64,000 nucleotides of DNA from Arbacia lixula. Lineage: Eukaryota; Echinodermata; Echinoidea; Arbacioida; Arbaciidae. The notes beneath the pieces were generated by a model. It saw nothing but the letters and a program-made list of their open reading frames with translations. It did no database searches and was not told the DNA's origin. The first letter of the stretch is position 1. Each line of letters starts with the position of its first letter. The stretch covers positions 24,566,635-24,630,634 of the forward strand of contig OZ022577.1 in NCBI GenBank assembly GCA_963669155.1, written 5' to 3'. The position numbers and the translations under genes were made by a program. Shown here in pieces: positions 61,601-64,000 of this stretch.

Positions 61601-64000
61601 TCAAAGAATTACACGACGAGCTCGCCAAAACCAGGAGGAATATCGCGTGACCCCCGAGAATTGCGGATCGCGACTTCGCAGGGCAGCGCACGATAGATTA
61701 CATTCTGGGAATCGGTGGGAAATCAATTGACTCTCACAACAAAAGGAACACGCATGGGTAGTGGGGAGAGACAGGCGGAGACAATGATTTGATGAGCGTG
61801 GGAAGGTAGATGGGATGGGGATGGGACGAAGAAGTGCATGAGATCTCACCTGAATATTCGTAGAAACAAAAGTTCACATCACTCGCGGCTGATTGAGATT
61901 GGGGTATGTCAATCTGCTGTGTACTCATAATAATTCTTGATTGCTCCATCTGCTTTGGCACATTTGTTATAGGCTTTATAGCATCATTATATCACAAGTT
62001 TTCCATATTATGTATCTCTTTTATTTTCTCCATCAAATTCTTCTCTTTAAAAGGTGTACCTCTATTTTGCTTATGAAAGAGAAAATAGAGCAATCCCTAT
62101 TTATGTGAGAGAGAGAGAGAGAAAGTGAGGGATTATTTAATCAACAAGCCTAAACTTGAAATTCTAGCTTTTCACTTGAATCTGAAAAGTAACATATGTG
62201 AAGAATGAAGTCTTTTAAAGCTGATATGAAGGAGAGATGAAAAGCACACAAACTTAGCTGTTATGTACAACCTTAACTGAAATAATGTGAATAGCATGAT
62301 ACATCTTCTATGTCATAGAATTGGGAAAACATATGGGTCAAGCATAAATAGTTGTTGATGCCATTTTCTATTAATATCTTGCTCTGCATTCTTGGTACTG
62401 ACCATATTGTATAGATCTATACAAAGTCATTGATAAGAAGTATTAGTAGCTTGTGTAAGACATCATTAAGAAGTCAAGTCGATCAAAGCAGTCAACATGC
62501 TAATAATACATTTCTTCATTTATGATAAGCGGTGCAGTAATAGTTAACTGACAGCTACTTAAAAACTTACATTGTAATGATTGTTTCGTAAATGAAGGGT
62601 GATGAAGAAAGATATATTCTTAAAAGAAACATTATGGTATTTTACATGGTAAATGTGACACATATTTCATATATGAAATTATAAAATATTGCAGCTGGCA
62701 AATGTCCGCTTCACCAGAGAGATGAATACAAGGAAATAGTGGTAGAAAATACTGGTTGTAAATGTAATTTAAGACATTCTTGGTGAACTTTTATAATCAA
62801 AGTGCATTTTTACTGTCTTCCTCTGTGAACATTTTGCCAGTATAAGACATTTGATACCTTAGGCTATCTCAATGTGCAAATCCAGTCTGAATAGCAGGAA
62901 CATGCTTGTCATGTACGGCTTGCTGTTAGCTTTGGAGAAATTGTGTGTGAGCTGCCATGGAGAATGCTTACATTGCTAGCGAGCTGGAAAAGATTTTGTT
63001 TGCATTGTTGTGAGGGAGGATGAAATAGAGAGAGACATAGGCGGAAAGAAAGAGGGATTAACTGGAAGCGAAGGATGTGAGAATGTGTGAGTTAGAGAGA
63101 GATGGAGGAAGGGAAGAAGGGTTAACTTGAAAGGAAAGGATGTGAGCGGGAATGAGATGGAGAGGTTGATCGGAGAAGCAGAGCAGAAAAGATGGGGAGA
63201 GAGTAAGAATCGTGAGGAGGGAGGGGGGGGGGGGGAGAGGAAAGTTGCCAAAATAAGAGGGAGGGGATATAAGTAAGAGAGACAAACATAGACAGAGAGA
63301 TGGGGATATAGATAGAGAGAGGATGGATGAAAAGAGAGGGAGAAAGCCATGGGAGAGAAGGAAAAAGAGAGAACCAGACAGAGACCAAGTAAAGGTAGAA
63401 GGAGAGAATTTAAGGAGAAGGAGAATAAGAGGAGAAACAAGTAAGAAGTAGCATGCCGGTTTGTATTTGCTGAATGAAAATAGCCACTCCCTTGCACAGG
63501 TCTAGTGTGTGTCCAGTACTTGGTCAGTGTTTGATTCACGTAAGGAAATATGTACGCAGGGTAAAGACTGCATTCACACTTTCTTTGCTAGACATTCCAT
63601 TGATAGAGCCATCATACTACATGGAAATGACCGATATACATGTAGTTTTTTTGCTCCAAATTTATCCTTCCAATTATGGTAATTGAAAATTAAATCTGGT
63701 TCAGTGTTTATCTACCAAACTCTTGATGTTGTTGATCTTAATTATGTTTATTACTTACATGTACTAAACAGATATGCGCTGTTCTCATTCGTGTTTATAA
63801 TACATGGTGCATATTAGAATGCAGTAACACTGTGAAAGGGTACATGTTATTTTGAATAATCAGTTCACATATCTTTGGACGATGTGAACATACTTATGAG
63901 GAAGGATGTTTTTGTAGTGTTTATGATAAGCATGGGAGAAACATTCTCCCATTGTCATCAGGCTCAGATTTTGTTTAGTTTTAACAATTTAGAGATGATT
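58691..64000. other. Gene-poor end of the window
   Basis: CT-rich tract at 60570-60710, GA tracts at 62105-62130 and 63010-63430 with a G-run near 63225. Blocks 60060-60290 and 61430-61960 are GC-richer and free of simple repeats and could be regulatory. No coding exon seen; the missing SEC23 exons are not here. Confidence 0.4.

Overview
The window is genomic DNA from an animal. Genes are split by GT-AG introns, intergenic space is AT-rich, and there are many (CT)n, (CA)n, (TTC)n, poly-C and poly-G tracts plus many short foldback elements. The genes (a nicotinic-type Cys-loop receptor, SEC23 and a class A GPCR), the compact 0.3-4 kb introns and the repeat style fit a marine invertebrate deuterostome. 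A sea urchin or other echinoderm is my best guess; this is inference and no species marker is present. I see no bacterial, viral, CRISPR, rRNA or tRNA feature.

Layout. (1) 2641-5848, + strand: the 3' four coding exons of a nicotinic acetylcholine receptor-like subunit, from before the Cys-loop to the stop after M4. Its 5' exons are not visible. (2) 5849-14342: about 8.5 kb of repeat-rich intergenic DNA. (3) 14343-26821, + strand: eleven coding exons of SEC23, a COPII coat subunit, with every splice phase consistent, from the start codon to about residue 467 of an expected 765 or so. The last 40% of the protein is not found anywhere in the remaining 37 kb. (4) 30645-36302, - strand: a complete two-exon class A orphan GPCR of 425 residues. 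(5) 36303-64000: a gene-poor stretch with foldback elements, microsatellites, small tandem duplications and some blocks of less repetitive sequence that could be regulatory.

The three genes have no shared pathway: one is a ligand-gated channel, one a vesicle-coat component and one a receptor. If the missing SEC23 exons lie beyond 64000, the GPCR would be nested antisense in a giant SEC23 intron. If not, the locus is rearranged or the assembly is joined wrongly here.

The most notable structures are: two independent tandem duplications that copied a 3' splice site plus the start of the following exon (GPCR intron 1 and SEC23 intron 2), leaving decoy acceptors that lead to stops; an in-frame continuation past the donor of the Cys-loop exon that resembles a decayed end of the ligand-binding domain; four copies of a palindromic element flanked by TA; and three elements flanked by TTAA. 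I did not find a convincing novel multi-gene system.
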